64,000 bases of DNA from the NCBI GenBank assembly GCA_963700045.1, contig CAVOWK010000032.1:62001-126000 (forward strand), given 5' to 3'. The translations under genes were made by a program, and so were the position numbers. The notes below the pieces were generated by a model, which was not told where the DNA came from, searched no databases, and was given only the letters and a program-made list of their open reading frames with translations. This DNA is from RPQJ01 sp963700045 (GTDB lineage: Bacteria; Pseudomonadota; Gammaproteobacteria; Steroidobacterales; Steroidobacteraceae). The stretch's first letter is position 1, and every line of letters begins with the position of its first letter. Below, in pieces: positions 1 to 9,690 of the stretch.

Positions 1-1
1 G

Positions 2-898
2 TCGCCCAGCGGTCCCTTGCATTTTGGCTCCCTGGTGGCCGCGGTCGGCAGCTATCTCGACGCGCGCACCCATGCCGGCCAGTGGCTCGTGCGGATCGAA
101 GATCTCGACCCACCGCGGACCCGTCCGGGCGCCGCCGGAAAGATCCTGGCTGAACTCGAGGCCTATGGCATGGAGTGGGACGGTCCGGTCCTGCAGCAGA
201 GTTCCCGGTCCGACTTCTACGCCGAAGCCATCGCATGCCTCACCCGCTTGCATTGCCTGCGCGCATGCACCTGCACCCGCTCTGCCCTCGCCCGCCTGCC
301 TGAGAATGAGTCTCGCCCTGCCGGCACCGGCGAGGAGCTGTTTCATCCCGCGGAATGCCTGGCCATCGACGCGCCTCATGGCCCCGGCCAGACCCTGCGA
401 CTGCGTGTTCCGGCCGGCGCGATCGCCTTCGACGATCGCAGCCTGGGCCCGCAATCCATCGACGTCGCAGCCACCACAGGCGACTTCGTGCTGCAACGTC
501 GGGACGGCCTCTATGCCTACCAGCTGGCGGTCGTCGTGGACGACGCGGCACAGGGCATCACAGACGTAGTGCGCGGCTGCGACCTGCTGTCGAGCACGGC
601 CCGGCAGCTGCTGCTGCAGCGAGCGCTCGGCCTGCCGCCGGTGCGATACCTGCATTTGCCCCTTGCCGTGGACGACCGAGGCCTTAAGCTCTCCAAGTCG
701 GCCGCTGCACCAGCCATCGACGGGCGGGGCGGAATGGCCGGGCAACTGGTCGCGGTGCTCGATTTTCTCGGGCAATCGCCGCCGGCAGAGTTGACACGCG
801 CACCATTGCGCGAGATCTGGGACTGGGCACGCGCGAACTGGCGCGTGGAGGGGTTTGCGGGTTGCGCGGCGCGCGCGGCTCCGCATTTGGCTTGCTAG
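2..898 (+). CDS. gluQ: Glutamyl-Q tRNA(Asp) synthetase, 5' truncated
   Basis: GluQ-RS activates glutamate and attaches it to the queuosine base at position 34 of tRNA(Asp); it is a paralogue of the GluRS catalytic domain lacking the anticodon-binding part. The frame is open from base 2 and reads SPSGPLHFGSL, the HIGH-like ATP-binding signature that normally sits about ten residues from the start, so only a short N-terminus is missing. Further support: VRIEDLDPPR, a Cys pair in the zinc-binding region (ACTCTRSAL), and the KMSKS-equivalent KLSKS near base 690. It ends at a TAG about 30 bases before phaR, same strand. The apparent TTG start at 17 lies inside the HIGH motif and is not a real start. 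Confidence 0.93.
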   Translation, partial: SPSGPLHFGSLVAAVGSYLDARTHAGQWLVRIEDLDPPRTRPGAAGKILAELEAYGMEWDGPVLQQSSRSDFYAEAIACLTRLHCLRACTCTRSALARLPENESRPAGTGEELFHPAECLAIDAPHGPGQTLRLRVPAGAIAFDDRSLGPQSIDVAATTGDFVLQRRDGLYAYQLAVVVDDAAQGITDVVRGCDLLSSTARQLLLQRALGLPPVRYLHLPLAVDDRGLKLSKSAAAPAIDGRGGMAGQLVAVLDFLGQSPPAELTRAPLREIWDWARANWRVEGFAGCAARAAPHLAC

Positions 899-929
899 CA
901 CCGGCACTGCCGGCCGAGGACACAGCACG

Positions 930-1472
930 ATGGCGACGACTGCGGCTACGAAAACCAGAACAAGAAAGTCGAAAGGCGGCGATGCCGCCGGTGGTGGCAG
1001 CGGCAAGGGCCCGCGCGTCATCCGCAAGTATCCGAACCGCCGGCTGTACGACACGGTCGAGAGCCGTTACGTCACGCTGGCAGACATACGCCGGCTGGTC
1101 GTCGAGCGCATCGACTTCGTCGTGCTCGACCGCAAGTCGCAGCAGGACATCACGCGCAGCATCCTGCTGCAGGTGATTGCCGAACAGGAAGGCGGCGGCG
1201 AGTCGCTGATGAGCCGCGACTTCCTGTCGCACGTGATCCGCAGTTACGGCAGCGGGCTGCAGGATTTCGTCGGGCGCTACCTCGACGAGAGCATCCAGCT
1301 CTTCGCGAAGGAGCAGCGCGAACTGCGCGACCGCTTCAAGAACGTGGTGGGCATCGATCCGCTCGAGACCGTGACCCAGGTGGCGCAGAAGAATTACCAG
1401 CGCTGGAAAGCGCTGCAGGAAGAGGTTTTCTCGCGCCTGCCGCGGCCGTTCGGCCGGGACGACCGGGAGTAG
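930..1472 (+). CDS. phaR: Polyhydroxyalkanoate synthesis repressor PhaR
   Basis: 180-residue DNA-binding regulator that represses phasin and PHA synthesis genes and is released by binding polyhydroxybutyrate. After a basic Ser/Gly/Lys-rich leader of about 28 residues comes the diagnostic PHA/PHB accumulation DNA-binding domain (RVIRKYPNRRLYDTVESRY, then YVTLADIRRLV), followed by the PHB accumulation regulatory segment (SLMSRDFLSHVIRSYG, LQDFVGRYLDESIQLF). I chose the ATG at 930 because a GAGGA lies about 10 bases upstream and the longer reading begins inside gluQ. No phaC or phasin gene is in the window, so its targets are elsewhere. Confidence 0.92.
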   Translation: MATTAATKTRTRKSKGGDAAGGGSGKGPRVIRKYPNRRLYDTVESRYVTLADIRRLVVERIDFVVLDRKSQQDITRSILLQVIAEQEGGGESLMSRDFLSHVIRSYGSGLQDFVGRYLDESIQLFAKEQRELRDRFKNVVGIDPLETVTQVAQKNYQRWKALQEEVFSRLPRPFGRDDRE

Positions 1473-1564
1473 CGACTGGCGATTGGTCGTTCTCGCCCGG
1501 TGAACGACTTCTTTCGGGACGGCGTGTCAAAAGTCACCAACACGAATCGGTGACGGAACAAATG

Positions 1565-1592
1565 AAAAAGACCGGCGAATGCCGGCCTTTTT
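1565..1592. terminator. Bidirectional intrinsic terminator between phaR and pnp
   Basis: A run of five A, stem CCGGC, loop GAAT, stem GCCGG, then a run of five T. It sits between two convergent genes (phaR plus, pnp minus), and the symmetric A and T tracts let it serve both strands. Confidence 0.8.
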
Positions 1593-1635
1593 CGTCTGAC
1601 TAGTCACCAGGCACTAGTCGCTGATCACTTCCAGA

Positions 1636-3720
1636 TCAGCCGTCGACGTTGCGCATCGAGAGACGCACGCGGCCCTGGCGATCGACCTCGAGCACCTTCA
1701 CGCGCACGACGTCGCCTTCCTTCAGCTTGTCGCTGACGCGCTCGACGCGCTCTTCGCTGATCTGCGAGATGTGCACGAGGCCGTCCTTGCCAGGCAGGAT
1801 CTGCACGAACGCGCCGAAGTCCATCAGGCGGACGACCTTGCCTTCGTAGACCGAGCCGACTTCCACTTCGGAAGTGATCAGTTCGATGCGGCGCTGCGCT
1901 TCGCGGCCAGCCGCACCGCTGACCGACGCGATCTTGACCGTACCGTCGTTCTCGATGTCGATCGTGGTGCCCGTCTCTTCCGTGATCGCACGGATGACGG
2001 CGCCGCCCTTGCCGATGACTTCGCGGATCTTCTCCGGATCGATCTTCATGGTGATGATCGTGGGCGCCCATTCCGACATCTGCGGACGCGCGCTCGACAG
2101 GACCTTGTTCATCTCGCCAAGGATGTGCAAACGGGCCTTGTGCGCCGAATCCAGCGCGACCTGCATGATTTCCCTGGTGATGCCCTCGATCTTGATGTCC
2201 ATCTGCAGGGCGGTGATGCCCGTGGCGGAACCGGCCACCTTGAAATCCATGTCGCCCAGGTGGTCTTCGTCACCGAGGATGTCGGTGAGAACCTGGAACT
2301 TGCCGCCTTCGAGCACGAGGCCCATCGCGACACCGGCCACCGGCGCCTTGAGCGGCACGCCTGCGTCCATCAGCGAGAGGCTGGTGCCGCAGACCGAGGC
2401 CATCGAACTCGAACCGTTCGATTCGGTAATCTCCGACACGATGCGGATGATGTACGGGAACGTCGTCATGTCCGGCATCACCGCCGACACGCCGCGGCGG
2501 GCCAGGTTGCCGTGGCCGATTTCGCGCCGCTTCGGCGAGCCCATCATGCCCGTCTCGCCCACCGAGAACGGCGGGAAGTTGTAGTGCAACATGAACGGCT
2601 CTTTGCGCTCGCCCGCCAGGGCATCGATGATCTGCGCGTCGCGGCCGGTGCCGAGCGTCGTCGTCACCAGCGCCTGCGTTTCACCGCGCGTAAAGAGCGC
2701 CGATCCGTGCGTACGGGGCAGCACGCCCGTCTCGACGGTGATCTTGCGCACCGTGTGCATGTCGCGGCCGTCGATGCGCGGCTCGCCGGCGATGATGCGG
2801 CGACGGACGATGTTGTACTCGAGACGGCCGAGTTCGTCGGTGACCTGGCGCGGCTGGTACTTGGCGCCATCGCCGGTCGCAAGCGATTCGACCAGGGCCT
2901 TCTTGATCTCGCCGACGCGCGTGTGGCGCGCCTGCTTCTCGGTGACCTGGTAGGCCTTGACCAGCTCGGCTTCCGCCTGCGCGGCGACAGCCTTGGCAAG
3001 ATCGGCGTCGAGCGCCGGCGCCTTCCAGTCCCAGGCCGGCTTGGCGACCTTGGCGGCAAGCTCGCGGATCGCGTTGATGGCAACCTGCATCTGCTCGTGG
3101 CCGTAGACCACGGCGCCGAGCATCACGGACTCGGACAGGAGTTCGGCTTCGGATTCGACCATCAGCACCGCGTCGGCCGTGCCGGCCACGACGAGGTCGA
3201 GGTCCGAAACCTTCATGTCCTTGGCCGAAGGGTTCAGCTGGTACTTGCCTTCGATGTAGCCAACGCGCGCGGCGCCGATCGGGCCCTTGAACGGGATACC
3301 TGAGATGGCGAGCGCAGCGGACGCCCCGAGCATCGCCGGGATGTCGGAGTCGATTTCCGGGTCGAGCGAGACGACCGTCGCCACCACCTGCACTTCGTTG
3401 AAGAAGAATTCGGGAAACAGCGGACGGATCGGGCGGTCGATCAGGCGCGAGATCAGTGTCTCCTTCTCGGAGGGACGACCTTCACGCTTGAAGAAGCCGC
3501 CCGGGATGCGGCCCGCGGCGTACGTCTTTTCGATGTAGTTGACGGTGAGCGGGAAGAAGTCCTTGCCCGGCTGCGCTTCACGGCGGCCGACTGCGGTGAC
3601 GAGCACCACGGTGTCGCCCATGGCGACGAGGACGGAACCGTCGGCCTGGCGGGCGAGACGGCCGGTTTCGATCGAGACAGTGTGAGGACCGTACTGGAAG
3701 CTGGTCTTGTGGACGTTCAC
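1636..3720 (-). CDS. pnp: Polyribonucleotide nucleotidyltransferase (PNPase)
   Basis: 3'-to-5' phosphorolytic exoribonuclease, trimeric, cytoplasmic, part of the degradosome in many gammaproteobacteria. Two RNase PH domains are visible (about residues 10-145 and 325-460; DGRRPRTG-type region DGRDMHTVRKI, and GDEDHLGDMDFKVAG), an all-alpha linker between them, then a KH domain (IREVIGKGGAVIRAITEETG) and an S1 domain (GSVYEGKVVRLMDFGAFVQI) ending in RNVDG. I placed the start at a GTG (3720, reading VNVHKTSFQYGPHTVS), which matches family N-termini; the upstream ATG at 3783 lies in the loop of the rpsO-pnp hairpin and is unlikely. Predicted length 694 residues, normal for the family. No clear Shine-Dalgarno precedes the GTG. 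Confidence 0.95.
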   Translation of the reverse strand: MNVHKTSFQYGPHTVSIETGRLARQADGSVLVAMGDTVVLVTAVGRREAQPGKDFFPLTVNYIEKTYAAGRIPGGFFKREGRPSEKETLISRLIDRPIRPLFPEFFFNEVQVVATVVSLDPEIDSDIPAMLGASAALAISGIPFKGPIGAARVGYIEGKYQLNPSAKDMKVSDLDLVVAGTADAVLMVESEAELLSESVMLGAVVYGHEQMQVAINAIRELAAKVAKPAWDWKAPALDADLAKAVAAQAEAELVKAYQVTEKQARHTRVGEIKKALVESLATGDGAKYQPRQVTDELGRLEYNIVRRRIIAGEPRIDGRDMHTVRKITVETGVLPRTHGSALFTRGETQALVTTTLGTGRDAQIIDALAGERKEPFMLHYNFPPFSVGETGMMGSPKRREIGHGNLARRGVSAVMPDMTTFPYIIRIVSEITESNGSSSMASVCGTSLSLMDAGVPLKAPVAGVAMGLVLEGGKFQVLTDILGDEDHLGDMDFKVAGSATGITALQMDIKIEGITREIMQVALDSAHKARLHILGEMNKVLSSARPQMSEWAPTIITMKIDPEKIREVIGKGGAVIRAITEETGTTIDIENDGTVKIASVSGAAGREAQRRIELITSEVEVGSVYEGKVVRLMDFGAFVQILPGKDGLVHISQISEERVERVSDKLKEGDVVRVKVLEVDRQGRVRLSMRNVDG

Positions 3721-3755
3721 GTTTAGGGGTGTCCGAATTAGTGCGGTGGCCCGAC

Positions 3756-3794
3756 GAGGGGCGAAAACGAATCCGGCCCGCAAAGCGGGCCGGA
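3756..3794 (-). terminator. rpsO-pnp intercistronic hairpin
   Basis: A perfect 10-bp stem (TCCGGCCCGC, loop AAA, GCGGGCCGGA) followed on the minus strand by TTCGTTTTC. In Escherichia coli this junction carries the rpsO terminator and the RNase III-cleaved pnp leader hairpin through which PNPase autoregulates. The position and shape here fit either role; which one applies is inference. Confidence 0.65.
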
Positions 3795-3808
3795 CACGCG
3801 GGCGACGG

Positions 3809-4078
3809 TCAGCGGCGCAGGCCGAGCCGTGCGACGACTTCCTGATAGCGCGACGGGTCGCTGTCTTTCAGGTAGTCGAGGAGCTTGCGTCGCTGCGTGA
3901 CGAGCTTCAGCAGCCCGCGGCGCGATGAATGGTCGCGCTTGTGCGCGTTGAAATGTTCGCCCAGACCATTGATGCGGGCGGAGAGCAATGCAATCTGGAC
4001 CTCGGGGGAGCCCGTGTCGGCTGCGCCGCGCTTGAAGCCGCCTACGATCTCAGACTTGCGCTCGGTGGACAGTGCCAT
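3809..4078 (-). CDS. rpsO: 30S ribosomal protein S15
   Basis: 89-residue S15, a primary 16S rRNA binder of the small-subunit platform. The whole sequence is typical: MALSTERKSEIVGGF, DTGSPEVQIALLSARI, LGEHFNAHKRDHSSRRGLL, and the C-terminal RRKLLDYLKDSD with RYQEVVARLGLRR. I chose the ATG at 4078 because it matches family length exactly; a longer in-frame reading to 4129 adds 17 unrelated residues. It lies between truB (75 bases upstream) and pnp, the standard truB-rpsO-pnp order. Confidence 0.97.
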   Translation of the reverse strand: MALSTERKSEIVGGFKRGAADTGSPEVQIALLSARINGLGEHFNAHKRDHSSRRGLLKLVTQRRKLLDYLKDSDPSRYQEVVARLGLRR

Positions 4079-4153
4079 CGGTGATAAAACCTCGAAACCT
4101 GAAAATGTTCGCCTTTGTGAGCCGCGCATTTTAGCCGCACAGCCCCCTTTTAC

Positions 4154-5125
4154 TCAAGTTTTTGGACTGCTGCCGTTCGTACCGGCCCCCGGCACGAACA
4201 GTCGCTGCACCTGCAGACGCCCCGCCGCCCCCGGTTCGACCAACCCGAGGAAGCGTCCAGCGGGGTCGTATGCACGGTAATGCGCGGCATGCGGCAGGCA
4301 GGCCGGGCACGGCAGCGTGCGGCCCTGGCACAGTTGGAGCGCCTGTCCGGCGTCGAGCGCCAGGACCGGCACGTCCGGAAAGGCCGTGTCCACGGCGGCC
4401 AGCCAGGGCGCATGGGCGGTCTCCGCCGCAGGCGTCGCCTCGACTTCGGCGAGCGTGACCATGGCTGCCTGCTCGAACGGCTCGACCCAGCGCCGCCGCA
4501 GGGCGACCAGGTGGGCGCGCGTGCCGAGGCGCGCGGCAATCTCTTCTGCCAGGACCCGCACATAGGTGCCCTTGGAGCAGACCACCTCGATGTCGAGGGT
4601 TCGATCGCCCTGTCCGGACACGACCAGCGACTCGATCGTGATCGGGCGCGCCTCGCGCTCGACTTCGATGCCCTGCCGGGCCAGCTCATAGAGCGGCCGA
4701 CCATCCCGCTTCAGTGCCGAATACATCGGCGGGACCTGGAGCCGCTCGCCGCGCAGCGCCGCAAGCGCCTGCTCGAGTTGGTCGGCGTCGAATGCCGGCA
4801 CGTCGACTTCGGCGACAGGCTGCCCTTCGGCATCGCCCGTGTCGGTCGCAACACCGAGCCGCACGGTGGCGCTGTACGCCTTGCGCCGACCGAGCAGCGT
4901 GCCGCAGGCCTTGGTGGCCTGGCCGAAACATAGCGGCAGCATGCCGGTGGCCATGGGATCAAGCGTACCGGCGTGACCGGCCTTCGCGGCCTGCAGGTGG
5001 CGACGCACGCGTTGCAGTGCCTGGGTGGACGTGAGTCCCTGCGGCTTATCGAGCAGGACGATACCGTCCACGGCCCGCCAGCGCCGGCGCGCCGCGGCGG
5101 GGTGTCCCGTGTCCGTCGTGCTCAC
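4154..5125 (-). CDS. truB: tRNA pseudouridine(55) synthase TruB
   Basis: Makes pseudouridine 55 in the T-loop of elongator tRNAs. 323 residues. N-terminal DGIVLLDKPQGLTSTQALQRV and the catalytic motif GHAGTLDPMATGMLPLCFG, whose Asp is the nucleophile, are both present, followed by KAYSATVRLGVATDTGDAEG and the substrate-positioning PPMYSALKRDGRPLYELARQG. A C-terminal PUA-like region ends the protein. The start overlaps the stop of rbfA by four bases (ATGA), so the two are translationally coupled. Confidence 0.96.
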   Translation of the reverse strand: MSTTDTGHPAAARRRWRAVDGIVLLDKPQGLTSTQALQRVRRHLQAAKAGHAGTLDPMATGMLPLCFGQATKACGTLLGRRKAYSATVRLGVATDTGDAEGQPVAEVDVPAFDADQLEQALAALRGERLQVPPMYSALKRDGRPLYELARQGIEVEREARPITIESLVVSGQGDRTLDIEVVCSKGTYVRVLAEEIAARLGTRAHLVALRRRWVEPFEQAAMVTLAEVEATPAAETAHAPWLAAVDTAFPDVPVLALDAGQALQLCQGRTLPCPACLPHAAHYRAYDPAGRFLGLVEPGAAGRLQVQRLFVPGAGTNGSSPKT

Positions 5126-5592
5126 GGACGCTCGTCGTCGGCTGCGTCGTCGAGGTCGCTGTCGTAATGCGCCAGGTCGTCGTCCTCGCCCGCCGCAGCA
5201 GGGGCAGCGTCCGCCACTTCGTCGTCGACGTGACGCGCCTTGTCGTCACGGACGGCCTGGCCGATCAGGTCGCCGAGGCGATTGCCGCGTTCGAGTTCCT
5301 CGTCAGGCGCGAAGTGCAGCTGTGGCGCCAGGCGCAGCTTCAAGGCGCGTCCAAGCGGACCACGCAGATACACTGCCGCCTCGTCCAGGATTTCCTGCTG
5401 CAGCTCGTCGTGCGCAGCGCCAGACAGCAACGTGTACATGACCCACATGTGCGTGAGGTCCGGCGACACCTTGACGTGCGTGATGGTCATCGGCTTGAGG
5501 CGCGGGTCGCGCACCTCCCGCAGCAGGAGCTGCGAGAGGACGCGCTGGACCTGCTCGGCGATGCGTCGCGCGCGTGGAACCTCGCGTGGCAT
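5122..5592 (-). CDS. rbfA: Ribosome-binding factor A
   Basis: KH-fold assembly factor of the 30S subunit needed for 16S rRNA 5' end maturation and cold growth. The core reads RRIAEQVQRVLSQLLLREVRDPRL, then MTITHVKVSPDLTHMWVMYTL and LRLAPQLHFAPDEELERG, all standard. The last ~40 residues are an acidic Ala/Asp tail, longer than in most homologues. I chose the ATG at 5592 (MPREVPRARRIAEQ), five bases after the infB stop; upstream in-frame codons lie inside infB. 156 residues. Confidence 0.94.
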   Translation of the reverse strand: MPREVPRARRIAEQVQRVLSQLLLREVRDPRLKPMTITHVKVSPDLTHMWVMYTLLSGAAHDELQQEILDEAAVYLRGPLGRALKLRLAPQLHFAPDEELERGNRLGDLIGQAVRDDKARHVDDEVADAAPAAAGEDDDLAHYDSDLDDAADDERP

Positions 5593-5597
5593 CTGCG

Positions 5598-8149
5598 CTA
5601 CGCGCTGCGCGCGACCTCGAACCGGGCGAAGCACTCGATCTGGTCGCCGACGCGGATGTCGTTGTACTTGACCACGCCGATGCCGCACTCGGTGCCGCCA
5701 CGGACTTCGCCGACGTCGTCCTTGAACCGCCGCAGCGAATCGAGCTCGCCCTGGTGGATGACCACGTGCTCGCGCAGCACGCGCACGGGGTTGCCGCGCT
5801 TGATGACGCCTTCGGTGACGAGGCAGCCCGCCACGGTGCCGAACTTGCTCGAGCGGAACACTTCGCGCACCTCCGCAAGGCCGACGATCTGCTCCTTGAT
5901 CTCCGGCTTGAGCATGCCGGCCACCCAGCTGCGCACGTCGTCGAGCGCCTCGTAGATGATGCTGTAGTAATTGATCTCGACGCCCTGGTCCTTCATGGCG
6001 CTGCGCGCCGCGCCGTCCGCACGGACGTTGAAGCCGATGATGCGCGCGCGCGAAGCTGCAGCGAGCGACACGTCGGACTCGGTGATGCCGCCCACGCCGC
6101 TCGCGATGACCTTGACCGAAGCCTCGTCGGTGCCGATCTTCGACAGCGAATCGCGCAATGCTTCGGCGCTGCCCTGCACGTCGGCCTTGACGATGAGGTT
6201 GACGAACTGGCCCGCGTTCTCGCCCAGCTGCGAGAAGACGTCCTCGACCTTCTTCGTCGCACCGGCAAGACGCACGTCGCGGTACTTGCCCTGGCGATAC
6301 AGGGCGACTTCACGCGCCTTGCGCTCGCTCTCGACCACCAGCAGGTCGTCGCCGGCGCCCGGCACATCCGACAGACCGAGCACCTGCACCGGCTGGGCCG
6401 GCCCGGCCGTCTGCACCTGCTTGCCCAGCGCGTCGAACAACGCACGCACGCGGCCGAATTCCTGGCCCGCGATGATCGGATCGCCGGTCTTGAGCGTGCC
6501 GCGCTTCACCAGCACGGTCGCGACCGGACCGCGGCCCTTCTCGATGCTCGACTCGAGCACGACGCCCACGGCGAGGCCGGTGGTCGGCGCCTTGAGATCG
6601 AGCACTTCGGCCTGCAGCAGGATGGATTCGAGCAGCTTGTCGATGCCCTCGCCGGTGCGCGCCGAAACGTTGACGAACATCACGTCGCCGCCCCACTCCT
6701 CGGGGATGACGTTCTGCTTGCCGAGGTCGTTGCGCACGCGGTCGGGATCCGCGCCGTGCTTGTCGATCTTGTTGACGGCGACCACGATCGGCACCTCAGC
6801 CGCGCGGGCGTGCTGGATGGCTTCGATCGTCTGCGGCATGACGCCATCGTCCGCGGCCACCACGAGGATGACGATGTCGGTGACGTTCGCGCCGCGGGCG
6901 CGCATCGCGGTGAATGCCGCGTGTCCCGGGGTGTCGATGAACGTGATCAGGCCCCTCGGCGTCTGCACCTGGTAGGCGCCGATGTGCTGCGTGATGCCGC
7001 CCGCCTCGCCCGCCGCCACCTTGGTCGTGCGGATGTAGTCGAGCAGCGACGTCTTGCCGTGGTCGACGTGACCCATGATGGTCACGACCGGCGGACGCGG
7101 CAGCACTTCGATGTCGGATGACGTCGCGAGCAACTGCTCCTCGAGCTGGTCTTCCTTCAGCGCGATCGCGGTGTGCCCGAATTCCTCGACGACGAGCGTC
7201 GCGGTGTCCTGGTCGATGGGCTGGTTGATCGTCGCCATCACGCCCATCTTCATCATCGTCTTGATGACTTCGTTGGCCTTGATCGCCATGCGGTTGGCGA
7301 GTTCGCCGACCGTGATCGTTTCCGGAATCTGCACGTCGCGCTTGACCGGCGCGGTGGGCTCCACGAAACCATGGCGCGCCTCGACCTGCACCTGGCCCGA
7401 ACGGCGATAGCGGCCGGCAGGCTGCTGCTTTTTCTTGAAGCTCGCCTTGGCGTTCGCCGAAACGTGCAGTTCCTGGCGCCCGTACTTGGTCGGGGCGCCC
7501 GGTGCCGGCGCGCGGCTGGGCGCCGACTCCGGCGCACGCACTGGCTTCGACGGCCGCGACGGCTCAGCCGCACGACGTTCGGCGTCGGCACGCTCACGCT
7601 CACGCTCGGTGCGGTCGCGGGTCTGCTGTTCGGCGGCAATGCGGGCATCGGCTTCGGCGCGCACTCGCGCGGCCTCCTCCTGCACGCGTCGCTCGTCGGC
7701 CTCGATGCGCTCGCGCTCGCGCTAGCTCGGCAGCACGGCGGTCGATCTTCCGCGCGTTCCTGTTCGATGCGCGTGGTCTCGTCGACCGTGCGCACCTTGT
7801 CGACTTCTTCCTGGCGCTGGCGCTGCTCTTCCTCGATGACCGACCGGTTCAGGTAGGTCTTCTTGCGGCGGACCTCGACTGCGACCGTGCGGGCGCGGCC
7901 GAGCGTGGACGCGAGCTTGATCTCCTGCTGCGACTTGCGTTGCAGGGTGATCTTGCGCGGGGCTGCGGCGTCTTCGCCATGACGTCCGTGCGCGCGGCGC
8001 AGGTGCGTCAGCAGCTCCATCTTGGCTTCTTCGCTGATGATGTCGTCAGCGCTGCCCACCTTGATGCCCGCTTCGCCCAGCTGCGTGAGCAGCCGATCGA
8101 CGGGGACCTTCAGGACCTCTGCAAATTGCGTGACCGTTACTTCTGCCAT
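5598..8149 (-). CDS. infB: Translation initiation factor IF-2, with one apparent frameshift
   Basis: GTPase that brings fMet-tRNA to the 30S subunit. The N-terminal part (from ATG 8149: MAEVTVTQFAEVLKVPVDRL, then a Lys/Arg/Glu-rich linker) and the rest (IF2-N repeat ETITVGELANRMAIKANEVI, G domain with GHVDHGKTSL, DTPGHAAF and NKIDK, domains II-IV to the end) lie in different frames. The switch falls near 7690-7750 in a repetitive Arg/Glu/Ala linker rich in GCGAGC repeats. infB is essential, so a sequencing or assembly indel is the simplest explanation. An internal GTG near 7685 in the second frame recalls the internal starts that give short IF-2 forms, but a natural split is not supported. 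Flanked by nusA (16-base gap) and rbfA (5-base gap). Confidence 0.93.
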
Positions 8150-8165
8150 GTATTCAGACCTCCGC

Positions 8166-9662
8166 TCACGCCTGCTGGCCCTGTTCGAACCAGTGCTTGC
8201 GCGCAGCGAGGATCAGCTCGCCGGCGCGCTTCCCGTCGAGATTCGGGATCTCGGCGAGGTCGTCAATGGCCTGCTCGGCCAGGTCCTCGCGGGTCACGAT
8301 GCCGTGGCGCGCGAGTTCCGCGGCCAGGGTGTCGTCCATGCCGTCGACGTCGAGCAGGTCGGCTGCCGGGGACGCGACCGTCTCCTCGCTCGCGATCGCC
8401 TGCGTCAGCAGCACGTCGCGCGCGCGGTTGCGCAATTCCTGCACGATCGCCTCGTCGAACTCCTCGATCGACGCGATCTCGGACTGCGGCACGTAGGCAA
8501 TCTCCTCGATGCTCGAAAAGCCCTCCTGCACCAGGATCGCGGCGACGTCTTCGTCGACGTCGAGCTGCTGCATGAAGAGGTCGCGCAGCACCTTCTGCTC
8601 GGACTCGCTTTTCTCCTCGGCCGCCTGTTCGCTCATGATGTTGAGCTTCCAGCCGGTGAGTTCGCTCGCGAGACGGATGTTCTGGCCACCGCGGCCGATG
8701 GCCTGCGACAGCTTCTCTTCCGCCACGGCGATGTCCATCGAATGCGACTCTTCGTCCATGACGATCGAGCTCACTTCGGCCGGCTGCATCGCGTTGATCA
8801 CGAACTGCGCGGGGTTGTCGTCGTACGGGATGATGTCCACGCGCTCGCCGGCGATCTCGTTCGAGACGGCCTGCACGCGCGAACCACGCATGCCGACGCA
8901 GGCGCCAACCGGATCGATGCGCGGATCGTTGCTGCGGACGGCAATCTTGGCGCGGGCGCCCGAGTCGCGCGCGGCACCGAGGATGTTGATCAGGCCCTGG
9001 CCCACCTCCGGCACCTCGAGCTTGAACAGCTCGATCAGGAACTCCGGCGCGGTGCGGCTCAGGAACAGCTGCGGTCCGCGCGGCTCGGAGCGCACGTCCT
9101 TGAGGAAAGCCTTGATGCGGTCCTGCGTGCGGACCGGCTCGCGCGGGATCATCTGGTCGCGCGGGATGAAGCCTTCGGCGTTGCCGCCGAGGTCGACGAA
9201 GATGCCGTTGCGGTCGACGCGCTTCACCAGGCCGGACACCAGCGTGCCGATGCGGGCCTTGTAGAGTTCGACGACCTGCGCGCGTTCCGCCTCGCGCACT
9301 TTCTGCACGATGACCTGCTTCGCGGTCTGCGCCGCGATGCGGCCGAACGCCACCGACTCGAGCGGCACTTCGACGTAACCACCCGGCTCGGCTTCCGGCG
9401 AAACGTCGAGGGCGTCCTCGAGGCGCAGTTCCTTGTCCGGGAACTCGAGTTCGGTCGAGTCGTCGGCAAAGACCTTCCAGCGCTGGAAGGTGTCGTAGTC
9501 ACCCGTCTTGCGGTTGATCGAAACGCGCACGTCGATTTCTTCACCGTACTTCTTGCGCGTTGCGGACGCGAGCGCGGCTTCGAGTGCCTCGAAGATGATG
9601 TCCTTCTCGACGCCTTTCTCGTTCGAGACGGCATCCACGACCATCAGGATCTCTTTGTTCAT
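8166..9662 (-). CDS. nusA: Transcription termination/antitermination factor NusA
   Basis: RNA polymerase-associated factor for pausing, termination and rRNA antitermination. From ATG 9662: N-terminal domain MNKEILMVVDAVSNEKGVEK and KYGEEIDVRVSINRKTGDYD; S1 domain (ERAQVVELYKARIGTLVSGL, VDLGGNAEGFIPRDQMIPRE); KH1/KH2 (CVGMRGSRVQAVSNEIAGER, AIGRGGQNIRLASELTGW); and two C-terminal acidic repeats of about 50 residues each, as in gammaproteobacterial NusA. 498 residues. Sits between rimP and infB; the 28-base gap to rimP indicates one transcript. Confidence 0.96.
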   Translation of the reverse strand: MNKEILMVVDAVSNEKGVEKDIIFEALEAALASATRKKYGEEIDVRVSINRKTGDYDTFQRWKVFADDSTELEFPDKELRLEDALDVSPEAEPGGYVEVPLESVAFGRIAAQTAKQVIVQKVREAERAQVVELYKARIGTLVSGLVKRVDRNGIFVDLGGNAEGFIPRDQMIPREPVRTQDRIKAFLKDVRSEPRGPQLFLSRTAPEFLIELFKLEVPEVGQGLINILGAARDSGARAKIAVRSNDPRIDPVGACVGMRGSRVQAVSNEIAGERVDIIPYDDNPAQFVINAMQPAEVSSIVMDEESHSMDIAVAEEKLSQAIGRGGQNIRLASELTGWKLNIMSEQAAEEKSESEQKVLRDLFMQQLDVDEDVAAILVQEGFSSIEEIAYVPQSEIASIEEFDEAIVQELRNRARDVLLTQAIASEETVASPAADLLDVDGMDDTLAAELARHGIVTREDLAEQAIDDLAEIPNLDGKRAGELILAARKHWFEQGQQA

Positions 9663-9690
9663 CGCTCGTCGTCCTCTGAATCGTCCGCAG

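Noticed and set aside
1771..3303. 510-codon plus-strand open frame
   Set aside because: Antisense shadow of pnp; Arg/Asp/His-rich composition typical of GC-rich antisense frames, no start signals.
5574..7121. 515-codon plus-strand open frame
   Set aside because: Antisense to infB; no family signature.
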